Positions 63,038 to 64,000 of a DNA stretch of 64,000 nt are shown here, in pieces. Under the pieces are notes generated by a model. It saw nothing but the letters and a program-made list of their open reading frames with translations, was not told the origin of the DNA and did no database searches. The DNA is taken from NCBI RefSeq assembly GCF_018141165.1, contig NZ_CP058557.1:2418001-2482000 (forward strand), in the 5' to 3' direction. The stretch's first letter is position 1; each line of letters opens with the position of its first letter. Position numbers and translations under genes: made by a program. This DNA comes from Alkaliphilus sp. B6464 (GTDB taxonomy: Bacteria; Bacillota; Clostridia; Peptostreptococcales; Natronincolaceae).

Positions 63038-64000
63038 AACAATTAAGCTAATATTATCATTATCTTTATCAGGTAGTATTCTGGCAGGATTAATATTTGC
63101 TATTAAGCCCTTTATAAAGCATAAGTTATCAAAGTCTATACAGTACTACATATGGATAGTAGTGTTATTAAGACTTGTACTTCCGTTTTCATTTGAAAAT
63201 AGTATTATGAACAAAGTGTTTTATAACAATCAAACTTCTGCTGTAATAAGTTCCCAAGGTGAATATGATGAAGAACCTAGTATAAGTCAAAATATAAGCA
63301 ATGTATCTAGTTTGTCTAATATTAAAGAAGATGTTGTTAATAGAATTTATGATGGTGATGTTGACCATAGTAGATTTTATAGGGATTCATTTAATAAGTA
63401 TATCTTTTATATTTGGTTACTTGGCGCTATTTTCATGATTTTATCCAACTTAACTAGTTATGTAAGATTCACAAAAAAAATAAAATTGACTAATAAGTTA
63501 ACTACTGATGAAGAAAATAGAGTGTTAAATGATTTGTTAGATGGACGACATAATGTGGTGCTGTCGCGTAATGTTTGGGCTCCCACACCAATGCTAATTG
63601 GAATCTTAAGACCAGCTATTATAATTCCAGACATTAGCTTTGATGAAAATCAGCTTAAATATATTTTGCTCCATGAGCTTACACATTTTAAACGTTTTGA
63701 TATTGCAATAAAATGGTTAATAATGCTAGTTACATCATTACACTGGTTTAATCCATTTATGTATTTTATAAAAAAAGAAATTAATCATGCTTGTGAATTA
63801 GCTTGTGATGAAACAGTTATTAAAAACCTTAATTCGCTAGAAAAACAAGCTTATGGTGATACATTAATATCTATAGTATCTAAGAAAAAATATTCTGTAG
63901 GAATATTGCAGGCTACTATGAGTGAAGATAAGAGTATTCTTAAGGAAAGGTTGATATCGATTATGAAGTATAGCAAAAAGTCAAAAACTATTATAGTCAC
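63030..64000 (+). CDS. BlaR1/MecR1-type M56 sensor peptidase (3' end outside window)
   Basis: ATG 63030 overlaps the end of blaI by 8 nt in another frame. The visible 323 residues begin with a membrane helix (LILSLSLSGSILAGLIFAI), a second one near 45 and a third near 140, then the zinc-peptidase motif LLHELTHFKRFDI (HExxH, about 212-224) and NHACELACDE with the third ligand. Such proteins sense a signal, often a beta-lactam or cell-wall stress, and cleave the repressor. The sensor domain lies beyond the window, so the inducer is unknown. Confidence 0.9.
   Translation, partial: MNETIKLILSLSLSGSILAGLIFAIKPFIKHKLSKSIQYYIWIVVLLRLVLPFSFENSIMNKVFYNNQTSAVISSQGEYDEEPSISQNISNVSSLSNIKEDVVNRIYDGDVDHSRFYRDSFNKYIFYIWLLGAIFMILSNLTSYVRFTKKIKLTNKLTTDEENRVLNDLLDGRHNVVLSRNVWAPTPMLIGILRPAIIIPDISFDENQLKYILLHELTHFKRFDIAIKWLIMLVTSLHWFNPFMYFIKKEINHACELACDETVIKNLNSLEKQAYGDTLISIVSKKKYSVGILQATMSEDKSILKERLISIMKYSKKSKTIIV

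Noticed and set aside
1-64000. tRNA and rRNA genes
   Set aside because: I noticed no cloverleaf with conserved TTCRANNY arm or rRNA segment, although I could not run a covariance search.

Overview
The window is AT-rich DNA from a spore-forming, amino-acid-fermenting Clostridia-class Firmicute, most like the Alkaliphilus / Natronincola / Acetoanaerobium group. This placement is inferred from gene content: a complete ornithine-degradation (Stickland) cluster, an alpha/beta-type small acid-soluble spore protein, meso-diaminopimelate dehydrogenase, T-box and SAM-type leaders, and strong GGAGG ribosome-binding sites with frequent TTG/GTG starts. No species can be named from the sequence alone. I saw no rRNA, tRNA or CRISPR array.

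Region 1 (1-14.4 kb) is ordinary housekeeping DNA, all on the + strand: secF (5' end outside the window), recJ, apt, relA/spoT, dtd, a metallo-beta-lactamase-fold hydrolase, hemZ, a T-box leader with hisS-aspS, a DUF2325 gene with a Fur-box-like palindrome, a probable 6S RNA, tcdA and an RseC-family gene.

Region 2 (14.4-30 kb) is a decayed accessory island. It opens with a SAM-type riboswitch that has lost its gene. Next come an hsdM remnant, a four-gene cassette (65-aa ORF, caspase-like peptidase, SEC-C protein, internally duplicated 425-aa protein), a serine-recombinase element with one intact and one broken recombinase, and an hsdR pseudogene broken in its Walker A region and again by a 13-bp tandem duplication. 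A fragment resembling Mrr follows. An intact M18 aminopeptidase is followed by remnants of a WHH-type toxin fused to a SUKH-type immunity protein, an Rhs protein, an HNH protein, and truncated phage and conjugative-transposon genes. The caspase/SEC-C/duplicated-protein cassette lying inside a dead type I restriction locus is the best candidate for an undescribed defence system.

Region 3 (29.5-49.5 kb) is mostly intact: DUF998/AbrB, TetR/M23 peptidase, a two-subunit ThrE-type exporter, glyA, and the ornithine operon ord-ortA-ortB-oraS-oraE-glmL/mutL-like-orr. The operon converts L-ornithine through D-ornithine, 2,4-diaminopentanoate and 2-amino-4-oxopentanoate to alanine and acetyl-CoA. After it come an RHH-GNAT-like protein, three possibly surface- or spore-related proteins of unknown function, rarA, ddh and a SASP gene.

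Region 4 (49.6-60.5 kb) is a second accessory zone. It begins with broken pieces of a Na+-dependent transporter, a glycyl-radical enzyme and the 3' end of a 23S rRNA uracil-C5 methyltransferase (rlmD/rumA-like). Short copies resembling that 3' end recur at about 52.17, 53.69, 57.08 and 60.43 kb. They separate four modules: (a) SIR2-like remnant, hypothetical gene and GNAT; (b) arginase-family gene; (c) an array of immunity-type genes; (d) UvrA-like ATPase plus MarR. This looks like serial insertion at one attachment sequence.

Region 5 (60.5-64 kb) holds truA, a DUF6530-like gene and a GIY-YIG gene behind a promoter buried in an 18-bp inverted repeat, then a BlaI-family repressor with paired operators and the start of a BlaR1/MecR1-type M56 peptidase that runs off the window.
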